Notes under the pieces: model-generated
The model's input: the letters and a program-made list of their open reading frames with translations, nothing else
The model's database searches: none
Told to the model about the DNA's origin: nothing
Part shown: positions 48,210-59,804 of the stretch, in pieces
Layout: the number at the start of each line of letters is the position of its first letter
Numbering within the stretch: position 1 is the first letter of the stretch
Translations under genes and position numbers: made by a program
Assembly (NCBI RefSeq): GCF_007018965.1
Contig: NZ_VJYZ01000033.1
Coordinates: 496,001 to 560,000, forward strand
Source: Paracoccus marinus
GTDB taxonomy: Bacteria; Pseudomonadota; Alphaproteobacteria; Rhodobacterales; Rhodobacteraceae
Direction: 5' to 3'
DNA length: 64,000 bases

Positions 48210-49097
48210 ATGGCGGGCGGGTTCTTCAAGGGTCTGGTGCACGGAACGCTGATGTGCGGCGCGGCGCTGGCGGCGCTGTCGCTGGCCGTGCCGGCCGAGC
48301 GGACGGCCGGGCGGTCCTCTGCCGGGACGAACGTGGTGCGGGTCCCCGTGCAGGATGCGACCGCAACCGACGCGACTGGTTCGACCGCCCCCGAAGTCTT
48401 TGCGTCCCAGAACGTGACGCCTGCGGACGACCAACCTGCACTGGCAGACGCGCCGGATGCCCCAGCCGCCGCGGTCCTGCCGCTTCCGGTCGGGTCCGAG
48501 TTCGCGCGCGGCACCGACATCCAGCCGTCCGTCCCGCAGCCGCTGCAAGCCCCCGCGCCTGCGATGCAGGCCGGGCCGCCCGTCGCGGTGCTGCCCACGG
48601 CGGAACCGGCGCCGGCACTCGCCGCCGCCCTCTCCTCGGCCGCCGCCGACCAGCCTGCCGCGCCGCCGCGCGAAGCCGCGGCCCCTGCATCGCCGCAGGC
48701 CCCGGCCCCCGTAGCGGACGAGCCCGACCTGCCGCATGCGCCCACGCCCGAGGCGGCGATCCCCGTTCCGCCGCCGGGCAAGGTGCTGACCCCCGCGCTG
48801 GACCGCCGCCCCGAACTTGCCGGTCCGCCTGATTTCACGGCGGGAGGGGCAGGGCAGTCCGAACCGTCGGCGGCCATCCCAAACGCGCCGACCGATGCGC
48901 CCGACCCTGTGGCCGCCGCTCCGGCCGCGACAGCCTTGAACGCGGTCGGCGCAGAGGCGGACGCCGCCGCCCCGGACCGCGCTGCGCCTGCCACCGAAAA
49001 CTCCGCCCCCGTCACCGCCCCCGCGCTGCCATCGCCCGGCCTCGACCTGTCCACGCCCCCCGACCTCACCGACCTGCGCGCGATGGAGCGTGACTGA
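48210..49097 (+). CDS. Membrane-anchored Ala/Pro-rich low-complexity protein
   Basis: The product has 295 residues. It has one N-terminal hydrophobic helix (MAGGFFKGLVHGTLMCGAAL and following) and then about 260 residues rich in Ala, Pro, Asp and Glu with no fold visible. The N-terminus resembles that of the divergent polysaccharide deacetylase proteins of Rhodobacterales, in which a similar linker leads to a catalytic domain. No such domain is present here. It may be a truncated relative or simply a spacer protein. The ATG at 48210 follows AGCGGGGG. The stop lies two bases before the aminotransferase start. Confidence 0.6.
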   Translation: MAGGFFKGLVHGTLMCGAALAALSLAVPAERTAGRSSAGTNVVRVPVQDATATDATGSTAPEVFASQNVTPADDQPALADAPDAPAAAVLPLPVGSEFARGTDIQPSVPQPLQAPAPAMQAGPPVAVLPTAEPAPALAAALSSAAADQPAAPPREAAAPASPQAPAPVADEPDLPHAPTPEAAIPVPPPGKVLTPALDRRPELAGPPDFTAGGAGQSEPSAAIPNAPTDAPDPVAAAPAATALNAVGAEADAAAPDRAAPATENSAPVTAPALPSPGLDLSTPPDLTDLRAMERD

Positions 49098-49098
49098 C

Positions 49099-50292
49099 AT
49101 GATGCCGCTGAACCCCGCCCTAGCCGCCACCTTCCGCCCCCCGGTGATGGAGGCTCGGCGCTGGCTGGAAAACGTCACCTTCCCGCCCGACCGCCCCCTT
49201 ATCAACGTGAGCCAGGCCGCCCCCGTCGATCCGCCGCCCGTAGGGTTGCGCGCGGCGATCGCCGAGGCCGCGCTGACCCGGCCGGACGCGCATCTTTACG
49301 GGGCCGTGCTGGGGAACGCCGATCTGCGGGCCGAGGTCGCGGCGCAGTGGACGCAAGCCTATGGCGGCGCGGTGGCGCCCGGAAACGTCGCAATCACGCA
49401 GGGCTGCAACCAGGCCTTCTGCGCGGCGATGGCGACGCTGGCGGGTCCGGGGGACGAGGTGATCGTGCCCGTCCCGTGGTACTTCAACCACAAGATGTGG
49501 CTCGACATGCAGGGGGTGGCCGCGGTGCCGCTGGACTGCGGGCAGGGGATGGTCCCCGACCCCGACCGGGCCGCCGCCCTCATCACCCCGCGCACCCGTG
49601 CGATCGTGCTGGTGACGCCCAACAACCCCTCGGGCGCGGAATACCCGCCCGAGGTCGTCCGCGCCTTCTTCGATCTGTGCCGGGCGCGGGGGATCGCGCT
49701 GGTGGTGGACGAAACCTACCGCGACTTCGATTCGCGCGAGGGCGCGCCCCACGACCTGTTCGCCGATCCGGACTGGGGCGACACGCTGATCCAGCTGTAT
49801 TCGTTTTCCAAGGCCTACCGCCTGACCGGGCACCGGGTCGGCGCGCTGATCGCCGGACCCGCGCGGCTGATCGAGGTCGAGAAGTTCCTTGACACCGTCG
49901 CGATCTCGACCGGGCAGCTTGGCCAGATCGGGGCGGTCTGGGGCATGCGGCATCTGGGCGCGTGGCTCGCGGGCGAGCGGGTCGAGATCCTGCGCCGCCG
50001 CGCCGCGATGGTGGCGGGGATGGCCACGCTCGACGGCTGGCGGCTGAAGGGCTGCGGGGCCTATTTCGCGTGGGCGGAACACCCGTTCCCGATCGCCTCG
50101 AACGACCTCGCCCGCAGGCTGGTGGCCGAGGCGGGGGTGCTGCTTCTGCCCGGCACCATGTTCATGCCCGAGGGCGATCCGATAGAGGGGCGCCATGTGC
50201 GGATCGCGTTCGCCAACGCCGACGCGGACGGGATCGCCCGGCTGATCGAACGGCTGGCTGCCTTCGGCGACGCGGCTCGGGGACGCGCCTGA
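49099..50292 (+). CDS. Pyridoxal-phosphate aminotransferase, class I/II
   Basis: This 397-residue fold-type I enzyme has PLP Lys238 in LYSFSKAYRLTGHRVG. LVTPNNPSGAEYPPEVV and LVVDETYRDFD hold the cofactor Asn and Asp/Tyr. It is clearly different from the aminotransferase at 130-1266. I chose the ATG at 49099 because GGAG lies 10 bases upstream, whereas the GTG at 49090 would have no spacing. The substrate is not known; proximity to trpG and trpE might hint at aromatic amino acids but is weak evidence. Confidence 0.9.
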   Translation: MMPLNPALAATFRPPVMEARRWLENVTFPPDRPLINVSQAAPVDPPPVGLRAAIAEAALTRPDAHLYGAVLGNADLRAEVAAQWTQAYGGAVAPGNVAITQGCNQAFCAAMATLAGPGDEVIVPVPWYFNHKMWLDMQGVAAVPLDCGQGMVPDPDRAAALITPRTRAIVLVTPNNPSGAEYPPEVVRAFFDLCRARGIALVVDETYRDFDSREGAPHDLFADPDWGDTLIQLYSFSKAYRLTGHRVGALIAGPARLIEVEKFLDTVAISTGQLGQIGAVWGMRHLGAWLAGERVEILRRRAAMVAGMATLDGWRLKGCGAYFAWAEHPFPIASNDLARRLVAEAGVLLLPGTMFMPEGDPIEGRHVRIAFANADADGIARLIERLAAFGDAARGRA

Positions 50293-50398
50293 CCACCGGT
50301 CACGCAGCGCTGAAGGGCGCAAGGCTTGCCCGGCCGGGCCGCTGGCCATAAAGACCTTCCAAATCCTGAACGAACGGCAAGGCGGGGACGGCAACCAG

Positions 50399-52393
50399 AT
50401 GACCAGCATGCGCACCAAGGGCAAGTCCACGATCGTCTGGCTGCTGATGGGGATGCTGCTTCTGGGCCTCGGCGGTTTCGGCGTCAGCAACTTCGCGGGC
50501 GAAGGCGCGGGCGAGCTTGGGCAGGTCGGTTCGACCCCGGTCGACGCCGACGACTACCTGCGCGCGATCGACGCCGAAAAGCGCAACTTCGCGGCCCAGA
50601 CCGGGCAGACCCTCAGCGCCGAGCAGGCGCGCCAGATCGGCCTGACGCAGGTCGTGCAGTCGCGGCTTTTCACCGCCGCCGCGCTTGAGGACGAGGCGAG
50701 GCGGATCGGCGTTTCGGTCGGCGACCAGGTGCTGGCGTCCGAGTTGCGCGATCAACCGGCGTTCAAGGGCCCGACCGGCAAGTTCGACCCGGCCCGTTAC
50801 GCCGAGGTGCTGCGCAGCCAAGGGCTGACGGCGTCCGATTTCGAGCATGACGTGCGGATGGACCAGGCGCGGCTGATCCTGCAATCGGCCGTCACCGACG
50901 GCGTGGCCGCGCCCGAGGTGATGAGCCAGCGCACCGCGGGCTGGATCCTGGAAAGCCGCGACATCGCCTGGCAGGAACTGACCGACGCGGACCTGCCCGC
51001 CCCCATCGCCGCCCCCGACGAGGCGACGCTGCGCGCCTGGCACGAGGCGAACGGCGCGCGCTTCACCGCGCCCGAGAAACGCCAGATCACCTATGCGTGG
51101 CTTACGCCGGAAATGCTGGTCGACAGTGTGCAGCTGGACGACCAGGCCCTGCGCGACATCTATCAGCAGAACATCACCCAGTATCAGCAGCCCGAACGGC
51201 GGATGGTCGAACGCCTGCTCTACCCCAGCGAGACCGAGGCGCAGGCCGCCAAGGCGCAGCTTGACGCAGGTCAGGCGACGTTCGAGCAGCTGGCGAACGC
51301 GCGCGGGCTGCAGCTGACCGACATCGACCTGGGCGAGGTGGCGAAACCCGATCTGGGTGCCGCGGGCGATCCGGTCTTTGCGCTGGCGCAGCCGGGCGTC
51401 GTGGGACCCATCGCCACCGATCTCGGCCCGGCGCTGTTTTCGATGAACGCGATCCTCGACCCGGTGAACGTCCCGTTCGAGCAGGCGCTGCCCGACCTGC
51501 GCGCCGAGGCCGCGATCGACGCCGCCCGCCGCCAGATCGACGAGCGCACCGCCGAATACGAGGACCTGCTTGCGGGCGGGGCCGAGCTGGAGCAGCTGGC
51601 CGACGAAACGCCGATGGAAGTCGGCAAGATCGACTGGTCGCAGGGCGTCGAGCAGGCGCATGGCGGCATCGACGCATATCCCGAGTTCCGCGAGCGCGCG
51701 GCGGCCGTTACCGCCGAGGATTTCCCCGAGCTGATCACGCTCGAGGATGGCGGCGTCTTCGCGCTGCGTCTCGACAACATCGTCCCCCCGGCGCTGATCC
51801 CCTTCGATCAGGCGCGTGACCGCGTGCTGGCCGACTGGACCGCGGCCGAGCGCCTGCGCCGCCTGGAATCCGTCGCCGAGGAACGCAGGCTGGCCACCAT
51901 GGCGCCCGCCACCGCGCCCGCACCGGGGCCGCTGCCCGCGCAGGCGCCCGGCGCGCCGGCGGCTACGGCGCCTGGCACGACGCCGGCTCCGGCTCCGGGG
52001 CAACCCGCGCCTGCCGCGCCTGTCACCACGGCGGCACCCGCCGCGACCGCGCCCGCCGCGCCGCAACTCACGCCCGCAACCGGCCTGACGCGCGACACCA
52101 TGCTGGACGGCGCGGAGCCAGACGTGGTCGCCGCCGCATTTGCGCTGACCGAACCGGGCGAGGCCGAGGTCGTGGTCGCGAACGGGCGGGTCTTTCTCGT
52201 GCGGCTGGACGCGGTCCACCCCGCCGATCTCAACGCCGAGGATGCCAGGGGCACCAGCGCGGCGGTGTCGCGCCGCCTGACGGAATCGCTGCAGGCCGAC
52301 CTGTTCGACTTCTACGCCCGCGCGCTGCAGGCCGAGCGCGGCGTGCAGGTGAACTCTGCCGCCGTCGCCGCCGCGAACGCCCGCATCCAGTAA
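50399..52393 (+). CDS. ppiD: Periplasmic folding chaperone PpiD/SurA-like
   Basis: This 664-residue protein is anchored by one helix (about residues 11-30) and acts in the periplasm on newly exported proteins. The SurA_N-like chaperone region covers about residues 45-200. The parvulin-type isomerase region (about 225-350) is weakly conserved. A Pro/Ala/Thr-rich insert occupies about residues 500-560. Rhodobacterales typically have this gene before trpE, as here. The stop and the trpE ATG share one base (TAATG). Confidence 0.85.
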   Translation: MTSMRTKGKSTIVWLLMGMLLLGLGGFGVSNFAGEGAGELGQVGSTPVDADDYLRAIDAEKRNFAAQTGQTLSAEQARQIGLTQVVQSRLFTAAALEDEARRIGVSVGDQVLASELRDQPAFKGPTGKFDPARYAEVLRSQGLTASDFEHDVRMDQARLILQSAVTDGVAAPEVMSQRTAGWILESRDIAWQELTDADLPAPIAAPDEATLRAWHEANGARFTAPEKRQITYAWLTPEMLVDSVQLDDQALRDIYQQNITQYQQPERRMVERLLYPSETEAQAAKAQLDAGQATFEQLANARGLQLTDIDLGEVAKPDLGAAGDPVFALAQPGVVGPIATDLGPALFSMNAILDPVNVPFEQALPDLRAEAAIDAARRQIDERTAEYEDLLAGGAELEQLADETPMEVGKIDWSQGVEQAHGGIDAYPEFRERAAAVTAEDFPELITLEDGGVFALRLDNIVPPALIPFDQARDRVLADWTAAERLRRLESVAEERRLATMAPATAPAPGPLPAQAPGAPAATAPGTTPAPAPGQPAPAAPVTTAAPAATAPAAPQLTPATGLTRDTMLDGAEPDVVAAAFALTEPGEAEVVVANGRVFLVRLDAVHPADLNAEDARGTSAAVSRRLTESLQADLFDFYARALQAERGVQVNSAAVAAANARIQ

Positions 52394-53922
52394 TGGACCT
52401 GTCGCCCGATTTCGCCGCGTTCGAGGCGGGCTGGGCGCGCGGCCGCAATCAGCTCGTCACCGTCAGCCTGCCCGCCGATCTCGACACGCCGGTCAGCCTG
52501 ATGCTGAAACTCGCCGCCGCGCAGCCCAACAGCTTCGTGCTGGAAAGCGTGACCGGGGGCGAGCAGCGCGGGCGCTATTCGATGGTCGGCATGAAGCCCG
52601 ACCTTGTCTGGGAATGCCGTGACGGCCGCGCCCGCATCAACCGCCGGGCGCTGTGGTCGGAAGAGTTTCAGGCCGACGACCGGCCCGCGCTCGACAGCCT
52701 GCGGGCGCTGATCGGCGAAAGCCGGATCGACATGCCCGAGGGCATTCCGGCCGGCGCTGCGGGGCTTTACGGCTATCTCGGCTACGACATGATCCGGCTG
52801 GTCGAACATCTGCCCGACGTGAACCCCGACCCGATCGGCGCGCCCGACGCGATGCTGATCCGCCCTTCGGTCGTGGCGGTGCTGGACGGCGTCAAGGGCG
52901 AGGTGACGCTGTGCGCGCCGGCCTGGGCCGACGACGGCCTGCCCGCGCGCGCGGCCTATGCCCAGGCGGCCGAGCGGGTGATGGAGGCGCTGCGCAGCCT
53001 TGACCACCTGCCGGTCGAGCACCGCCCCCTGGGCGACAGCCGCCGGGTGGGCGAGCCGCAATCGAACTTTGCCCGCGCCGACTACCTGGGGGCCGTCGAA
53101 CGCGCCAGGGACTACATCCGCGCGGGCGACATTTTCCAGGTGGTGCCGTCGCAACGCTGGTCGCTGGACTTTCCGCTGCCGCCCTTTGCGCTTTACCGAT
53201 CGCTGCGCCGCACCAACCCGTCGCCGTTCATGTTCTTCCTGAACATGAAGCCTGACGCGGGCTATGGCGACGGCGGCCCGTTCCAGATCGTCGGCGCCAG
53301 TCCCGAGATCCTCGTGCGCCTGCGCGGCGGCGAGGTCACGATCCGCCCCATCGCCGGCACCCGCCCCCGCGGCGCGACCGAGGCCGAGGACCGCGCCCAC
53401 GAAGCCGATCTCCTTGCCGACGAAAAGGAGCTGGCCGAGCACCTGATGCTGCTCGATCTCGGCCGCAACGATGTCGGCCGGGTGGCGAAGATCGGCACCG
53501 TGCATCCGACCGAACAGTTCATCATCGAACGCTACAGCCACGTCATGCACATCGTGTCGAACGTGGTGGGCGAGCTGCGCGAGGGCGAGGATGCGCTGTC
53601 GGCGCTGCTCGCCGGGATGCCCGCGGGCACGGTCAGCGGCGCGCCCAAGGTCCGCGCGATGCAGATCATCGACGAGCTGGAGCCGGAAAAGCGCGGCGTC
53701 TATGGCGGCGCGGTCGGCTATTTCGCCGCCAACGGCGAGATGGACATGTGCATCGCGCTGAGGACCGGGGTGGTCAAGGACGGCACGCTTTATATCCAGG
53801 CGGGCGGCGGGGTGGTCTATGACAGCGACCCCGCGGCCGAGTTCCAGGAAACGGTGAACAAGTCGCGCGCCCTGATCCGCGCGGCCGAGGGCGCGGCGCG
53901 CTTCGTTCCCGGGAACCGCTGA
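52393..53922 (+). CDS. trpE: Anthranilate synthase component I
   Basis: TrpE makes anthranilate from chorismate using ammonia from TrpG. The 509-residue protein has the tryptophan feedback element LLES-like segment FVLESVTGGEQRGRYS near residue 50. Catalytic motifs are IRPIAGTRPRGAT, LDLGRNDVGRVA and GAPKVRAMQIID. Translation is coupled to ppiD. trpG and the rest of the pathway genes run leftward from 48058, so the locus is split into two opposed parts. No leader peptide or attenuator was seen. Confidence 0.97.
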   Translation: MDLSPDFAAFEAGWARGRNQLVTVSLPADLDTPVSLMLKLAAAQPNSFVLESVTGGEQRGRYSMVGMKPDLVWECRDGRARINRRALWSEEFQADDRPALDSLRALIGESRIDMPEGIPAGAAGLYGYLGYDMIRLVEHLPDVNPDPIGAPDAMLIRPSVVAVLDGVKGEVTLCAPAWADDGLPARAAYAQAAERVMEALRSLDHLPVEHRPLGDSRRVGEPQSNFARADYLGAVERARDYIRAGDIFQVVPSQRWSLDFPLPPFALYRSLRRTNPSPFMFFLNMKPDAGYGDGGPFQIVGASPEILVRLRGGEVTIRPIAGTRPRGATEAEDRAHEADLLADEKELAEHLMLLDLGRNDVGRVAKIGTVHPTEQFIIERYSHVMHIVSNVVGELREGEDALSALLAGMPAGTVSGAPKVRAMQIIDELEPEKRGVYGGAVGYFAANGEMDMCIALRTGVVKDGTLYIQAGGGVVYDSDPAAEFQETVNKSRALIRAAEGAARFVPGNR

Positions 53923-53934
53923 GCCCGGCCGTTC

Positions 53935-53960
53935 GGAACCCCCGCACCGCCCCGGCCGTT
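53935..53960 (+). promoter_or_regulatory. EcfG-type general stress promoter
   Basis: GGAAC at 53935-53939 and CGTT at 53957-53960 are 17 bases apart, a full match to GGAAC-N16/17-CGTT. A transcript start near 53967 would leave about 20 bases before the small gene at 53988. Confidence 0.6.
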
Positions 53961-53987
53961 GGACCTGTCCAATGACAGGAGAGTGCG

Positions 53988-54161
53988 ATGAAAACCGAAC
54001 AGCTTCGCGATCCCAACAAGAAGCCGTCCGAGGGCGGCATCCTGCAGGACACCGGTGAAGGCGACGCCGTGCGCGACGGCATCCCCGCCAACGGCACCCG
54101 ACCGACCGAGCCTCAGGGCCCCGAGGACATGACCGGCGGCGCGACCCCTCCGGTCGGCTGA
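53988..54161 (+). CDS. Small hydrophilic protein (57 residues)
   Basis: No family is recognised. The 57-residue product begins MKTEQLRDPNKKPSEGGILQ and continues with Gly, Asp, Pro and Thr residues, so it is probably disordered. It has no Cys, Trp or membrane segment. AGGAG precedes the ATG at good distance. A full EcfG-type promoter match lies just upstream, which suggests a stress-induced protein. The gene is 26 bases after that site and 45 bases before a second small gene of similar character. Confidence 0.65.
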   Translation: MKTEQLRDPNKKPSEGGILQDTGEGDAVRDGIPANGTRPTEPQGPEDMTGGATPPVG

Positions 54162-54206
54162 CCTAAAGCCGCCGCTGATCGCAGCGGTACAGGAAAGGAC
54201 GACGAC

Positions 54207-54485
54207 ATGGGCAATCTTCCCTTCGAACGCACGCGCTACAACCCCGTGCAGGACGTCACCGGCGAAGAGGCCGAGCGTAACAAGCAGCAGATGAACACCG
54301 CCGACGCCGCGCGCGAGCGGACGCAGGCGGTTCCCGCGCAGGGTTCCGCCGGCGACGATGACGACGCGAAGCCCGGCCCTCAGGACGGCAGCGCCAAGGC
54401 GGATGCGACGCCATCGGGCACCGGGCAGTCCGGGAACGCCGGTTCCGGCACCGGCGGGTCGGGCGCGGGCCAGTCCCAAGGCTGA
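54207..54485 (+). CDS. Small disordered hydrophilic protein (92 residues)
   Basis: No family is recognised. The 92-residue product starts MGNLPFERTRYNPVQDVTGE. From about residue 45 it is a Gly/Ser/Asp/Ala-rich tail ending SGAGQSQG. AGGAAAGGA lies upstream. It probably shares the transcript of the 57-residue gene and ends before a hairpin terminator. Together they look like a stress operon of disordered proteins, which is inference from composition and promoter. Confidence 0.65.
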   Translation: MGNLPFERTRYNPVQDVTGEEAERNKQQMNTADAARERTQAVPAQGSAGDDDDAKPGPQDGSAKADATPSGTGQSGNAGSGTGGSGAGQSQG

Positions 54486-54510
54486 TACGCCTGTACGTTC
54501 GCAACAGGGG

Positions 54511-54547
54511 CAAGGTGGCGGCACGTCCGCCGCCTTGTCGTTTGTTC
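54511..54547 (+). terminator. Terminator after the small-protein operon
   Basis: The 11-bp stem 54511-54521 with 54527-54537 has one G-T pair and a 5-base loop. TCGTTTGTT follows. Confidence 0.6.
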
Positions 54548-54766
54548 CCACGCGATTGAAGCTGGCGCGAGCCCCAGGCTCATGTATGGCGCTGGTTTTC
54601 AACCCGCAATCGCTGCCTCGTCCCGCCGACCCCTGTTCGCCGAGCCGCGCGGCAGAACGGATCGCCCGGCTTTCCCAATATCTCGCACCATCGGGCGATG
54701 TTAACCCACTGTTAAGCTCGGACGGGTTATCAGCGCTGAAGTGGCTTGCCGACGGATGCCGACAGG

Positions 54767-56881
<2,115 letters not shown>

Positions 56882-56910
56882 CACGACCCGAAGCATCGTG
56901 GTGTTTGCGA

Positions 56911-56939
56911 TTGATCGCGCAACAAGATGTTGGCATAAC
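56911..56939 (+). promoter_or_regulatory. Promoter of recA
   Basis: TTGATC at 56911-56916 and CATAAC at 56934-56939 are 17 bases apart. They lie just before the SOS box, so bound LexA would cover the transcript start. Confidence 0.55.
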
Positions 56940-56941
56940 AG

Positions 56942-56956
56942 GAACAACACAAGAAC
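56942..56956. promoter_or_regulatory. SOS box (LexA operator) of recA
   Basis: GAAC at 56942-56945 and GAAC at 56953-56956 are 7 bases apart. This is GTTC-N7-GTTC read on the other strand, the same operator as at lexA. Confidence 0.9.
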
Positions 56957-57014
56957 ACCGGCGGCGGCGGTGCATTGCCGCAAACCGGCCGGTGTGAAAC
57001 AAGAGGGCAAGCAG

Positions 57015-58088
57015 ATGGCAGGGGCAGATATCTTGCAGATGAACGACAAGCGGTCCGCCGACAAGCAGAAGGCGCTGGACAGCGCGCTCGCGCAGATCGA
57101 GCGGCAGTTCGGCAAGGGCTCGATCATGAAGCTCGGCGCCGACAACCCCGTGGCCGAGATCGAGGCGACCTCGACCGGCTCGCTGGGGCTCGACATCGCG
57201 CTGGGGATCGGCGGCCTGCCCAAGGGCCGGATCATCGAGATTTTCGGCCCGGAAAGCTCGGGCAAGACCACGCTGACGCTGCATGTGGTGGCCGAGGAAC
57301 AGAAGAAGGGCGGCGTCTGCGCCTTTGTCGACGCCGAGCACGCGCTTGACCCGCAATACGCCCGCAAGCTGGGCGTGAACCTGGACGAGCTGCTGATCTC
57401 GCAGCCCGACACCGGTGAGCAGGCGCTCGAGATCGTGGACACGCTGGTCCGGTCGGGCGCGGTCAGCCTGGTGGTCGTCGACTCGGTTGCGGCGCTGACG
57501 CCCAAGTCCGAGATCGAGGGCGACATGGGCGACATGCAGATGGGCAGCCAGGCCCGGCTGATGAGCCAGGCGATGCGCAAGCTGACGGCCAGCATCGGCC
57601 GCAGCAACTGCATGGTCATCTTCATCAACCAGATCCGGATGAAGATCGGCGTGATGTTCGGCAACCCCGAGACGACGACCGGCGGCAACGCGCTGAAGTT
57701 CTATGCCTCGGTCCGCCTCGACATCCGCCGCACCGGCTCGATCAAGGATCGCGACGAGGTCGTGGGCAACACCACCAAGGTCAAGGTCGTCAAGAACAAG
57801 GTGGCTCCGCCCTTCAAGCAGGTCGAGTTCGACATCATGTACGGCGAGGGCATCTCCAAGGTGGGCGAGCTGATCGACCTTGGCGTGAAGGTCGGCGTGG
57901 TCGAGAAGTCGGGCGCCTGGTACTCGCACGGCGACGAGCGGATCGGGCAGGGGCGCGAGAACGCCAAGCAGTTCCTGCGCGACAACCCCGCCGTCGCCGC
58001 CACGATCGAGGACCGCATCCGCGCGAGCCACGGCCTGGACTTCGGCGCGTCGGAAGACGGCGACGCCGGCGACCTGACGGAAGACTGA
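57015..58088 (+). CDS. recA: Recombinase RecA
   Basis: RecA pairs homologous DNA and activates LexA self-cleavage. The 357-residue protein has Walker [10 protein letters not shown], the Walker B region [11 protein letters not shown] and the DNA-binding loop region [20 protein letters not shown]. The C-terminus is acidic. The ATG at 57015 is preceded by GAGGG. An in-window SOS box and promoter show that it is LexA-controlled. The tRNA-Arg gene follows 84 bases later. Confidence 0.98.
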   Translation: MAGADILQMNDKRSADKQKALDSALAQIERQFGKGSIMKLGADNPVAEIEATSTGSLGLDIALGIGGLPKGRIIEIFGPESSGKTTLTLHVVAEEQKKGGVCAFVDAEHALDPQYARKLGVNLDELLISQPDTGEQALEIVDTLVRSGAVSLVVVDSVAALTPKSEIEGDMGDMQMGSQARLMSQAMRKLTASIGRSNCMVIFINQIRMKIGVMFGNPETTTGGNALKFYASVRLDIRRTGSIKDRDEVVGNTTKVKVVKNKVAPPFKQVEFDIMYGEGISKVGELIDLGVKVGVVEKSGAWYSHGDERIGQGRENAKQFLRDNPAVAATIEDRIRASHGLDFGASEDGDAGDLTED

Positions 58089-58172
58089 CCGGTCATACGG
58101 GCCGTCGATGCCGTGCCGCCCGGGAATTACCCGTTGCAGCACGGCACCGATCCGGCTATCTGACCCGACGAC

Positions 58173-58249
<77 letters not shown>

Positions 58250-58639
58250 CATTTCCGAGGTTACGGCACGGACAGGCCGTCATTGGCTCTCCTCTGCCGC
58301 GGTGACCTTCCTCCGCTGGCGTTCGGATAGGTGTCCTTCGACATCCGCGATCGCCTTCGTCGACACGCCCGAGTTTCGGTCACGTCCACGTTCGTGCATG
58401 GCCGCCAGCGCCCCTTGATCGCCGTACGATGCATGGTGCGCGGTGTTGTCTCAGTAGAGAGACCGGTGCGCTTCCTCAGCGTAGGCTTGCGGCCTCCATC
58501 CTCAAGGCAGCACTCGCGACGGCTCTGCCGGTCCACGCAGTCAGTCGGACAAAGACGCACTGATCGCAAGGCGATGGTAAGTCGCGCAGTCTTCACCTGT
58601 ATCAAGTCATCCCCATGTCACACTTGACGCGCCCCCATA
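58250..58639. other. Gene-poor stretch after tRNA-Arg, possible gene remnant
   Basis: These 390 bases lie between tRNA-Arg and the ROK operator. Reading frames are short and of poor codon quality. The best is a leftward 39-codon frame at 58280-58399, with plausible codon use but no recognised family. A location next to a tRNA, followed by an accessory cluster, fits an old insertion site. No direct repeat of the tRNA 3' end was found. Confidence 0.4.
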
Positions 58640-58662
58640 TATTTTCTAAACCTTAGAAAATA
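58640..58662. promoter_or_regulatory. Palindromic operator before the ROK regulator
   Basis: Perfect 10-bp inverted arms TATTTTCTAA and TTAGAAAATA flank the 3-base spacer ACC. It is strikingly AT-rich for this genome and lies 17 bases before the ROK start. TTGACG at 58624-58629 could be a -35 element whose -10 falls inside the palindrome. Autoregulation by the ROK protein is inferred. Confidence 0.75.
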
Positions 58663-58679
58663 ATGGGGAGGCTGAGGTG

Positions 58680-59804
58680 ATGGGCATCCATCACGGCCAC
58701 ATACTGCGCGTGCTGCGCGACGAGGGGCCGCAATCGCGTGCGGCCCTGTCGCGGCGGGCGAAGCTGTCGGCGACCACGCTGACCCATGTCACGGCGCAGC
58801 TGCTGCGCGAGGGCTATATCCGAGAAAACGAAACGAACGGCGCCGCGCGCGTCGGTCGTCCGGCGCAGGCGGTGCGGCTGGTCGCCGATGCGGCGCGGGT
58901 CGCGGGCGTCCATATCGGCGCGGGCCACGTGCAGGTCGCGATCACCGATCTGAAGGCCGAGCCCAAGGCGATGGCATCGTTCGAGTTCGACATCGATTCC
59001 GCCGACCCGGACCGCGTGGTCGAACGCGTCGCGGCTTCGGTCGCGGGCTTGGCGGCCGAGATCCAGGTCGATGCCGCGTCGCTGCTGGGGGTCGGGGTGG
59101 GCGTCCCCGGTCCCGTCGATACCGACCGCCGGCGGGCGCTTGCGTCCATCAACGTCGGCTGGCGCGACCTTCCGATGGCCGACAAGCTGGAACACGCGAT
59201 CGGCCTGCCGGTGGTGGTCGAGCACAACGTCTCGGCGATGGCGCTGGCCGAAAGCCGCTACGGCATCGGCCGCGGCGTGCCGGCGCTGCTGTATGTCTAT
59301 GTCAAGACGGGGCTGGGGGCCGGGCTGGTCGTCGATGGCGCGGTTTTCCGGCCGGGCGGGTACGGCGCGGTCGAGCTGGGTCATATCCAGATGACCGCGG
59401 ACGGCGCGCTTTGTTCGTGCGGAAACACCGGCTGCCTTGAAACCTTTGTCTGCGAGCGGACGCTGATGAACGCGGCCGGGCTGCAGGGCGCCGCCCCGGC
59501 CGATCTCATCGCCCGGGTGGAACGGAACCGCCCTGCCTGGGATGCCGTCACGCGGCACCTGACCACGGCCCTGGCCAGTGCCGTCAACCTGCTGACGCCG
59601 GACCTGATCGTCTTTGGCGGCCATCTGGGTCAGGCGCCCGACAGCCTTTTCGAGAAACTGCGCGCCGATCTGCCGCCGCGCGTCATGCCGCACATGCGCG
59701 ACGTCCTTCGGATCGAACGGGCAACTTTCGGCCCGGCGGGCGGCGCGCTCGGCGGCGCGGCGCTGGCGCTGGACCATTTCTTCTATTCGGGAGCACTCCA
59801 TTGA
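58680..59804 (+). CDS. ROK-family transcriptional regulator
   Basis: ROK regulators such as NagC and XylR bind DNA and release it on binding a sugar or sugar phosphate. The 374-residue protein has an N-terminal winged helix (about 8-65: [19 protein letters not shown]). An ATP-like fold follows, with GVGVPGPVD and the zinc motif [10 protein letters not shown]. The ATG at 58680 follows GGGGAGG at 8 bases; a GTG three bases earlier is possible. A palindrome lies upstream and the stop overlaps the permease start, so it regulates and belongs to the ABC/sulfatase cluster. Confidence 0.92.
   Translation: MGIHHGHILRVLRDEGPQSRAALSRRAKLSATTLTHVTAQLLREGYIRENETNGAARVGRPAQAVRLVADAARVAGVHIGAGHVQVAITDLKAEPKAMASFEFDIDSADPDRVVERVAASVAGLAAEIQVDAASLLGVGVGVPGPVDTDRRRALASINVGWRDLPMADKLEHAIGLPVVVEHNVSAMALAESRYGIGRGVPALLYVYVKTGLGAGLVVDGAVFRPGGYGAVELGHIQMTADGALCSCGNTGCLETFVCERTLMNAAGLQGAAPADLIARVERNRPAWDAVTRHLTTALASAVNLLTPDLIVFGGHLGQAPDSLFEKLRADLPPRVMPHMRDVLRIERATFGPAGGALGGAALALDHFFYSGALH

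Noticed and set aside
53923..53990. Trp attenuator or leader peptide near trpE
   Set aside because: No short Trp-rich frame with competing hairpins is seen before trpE or trpG.
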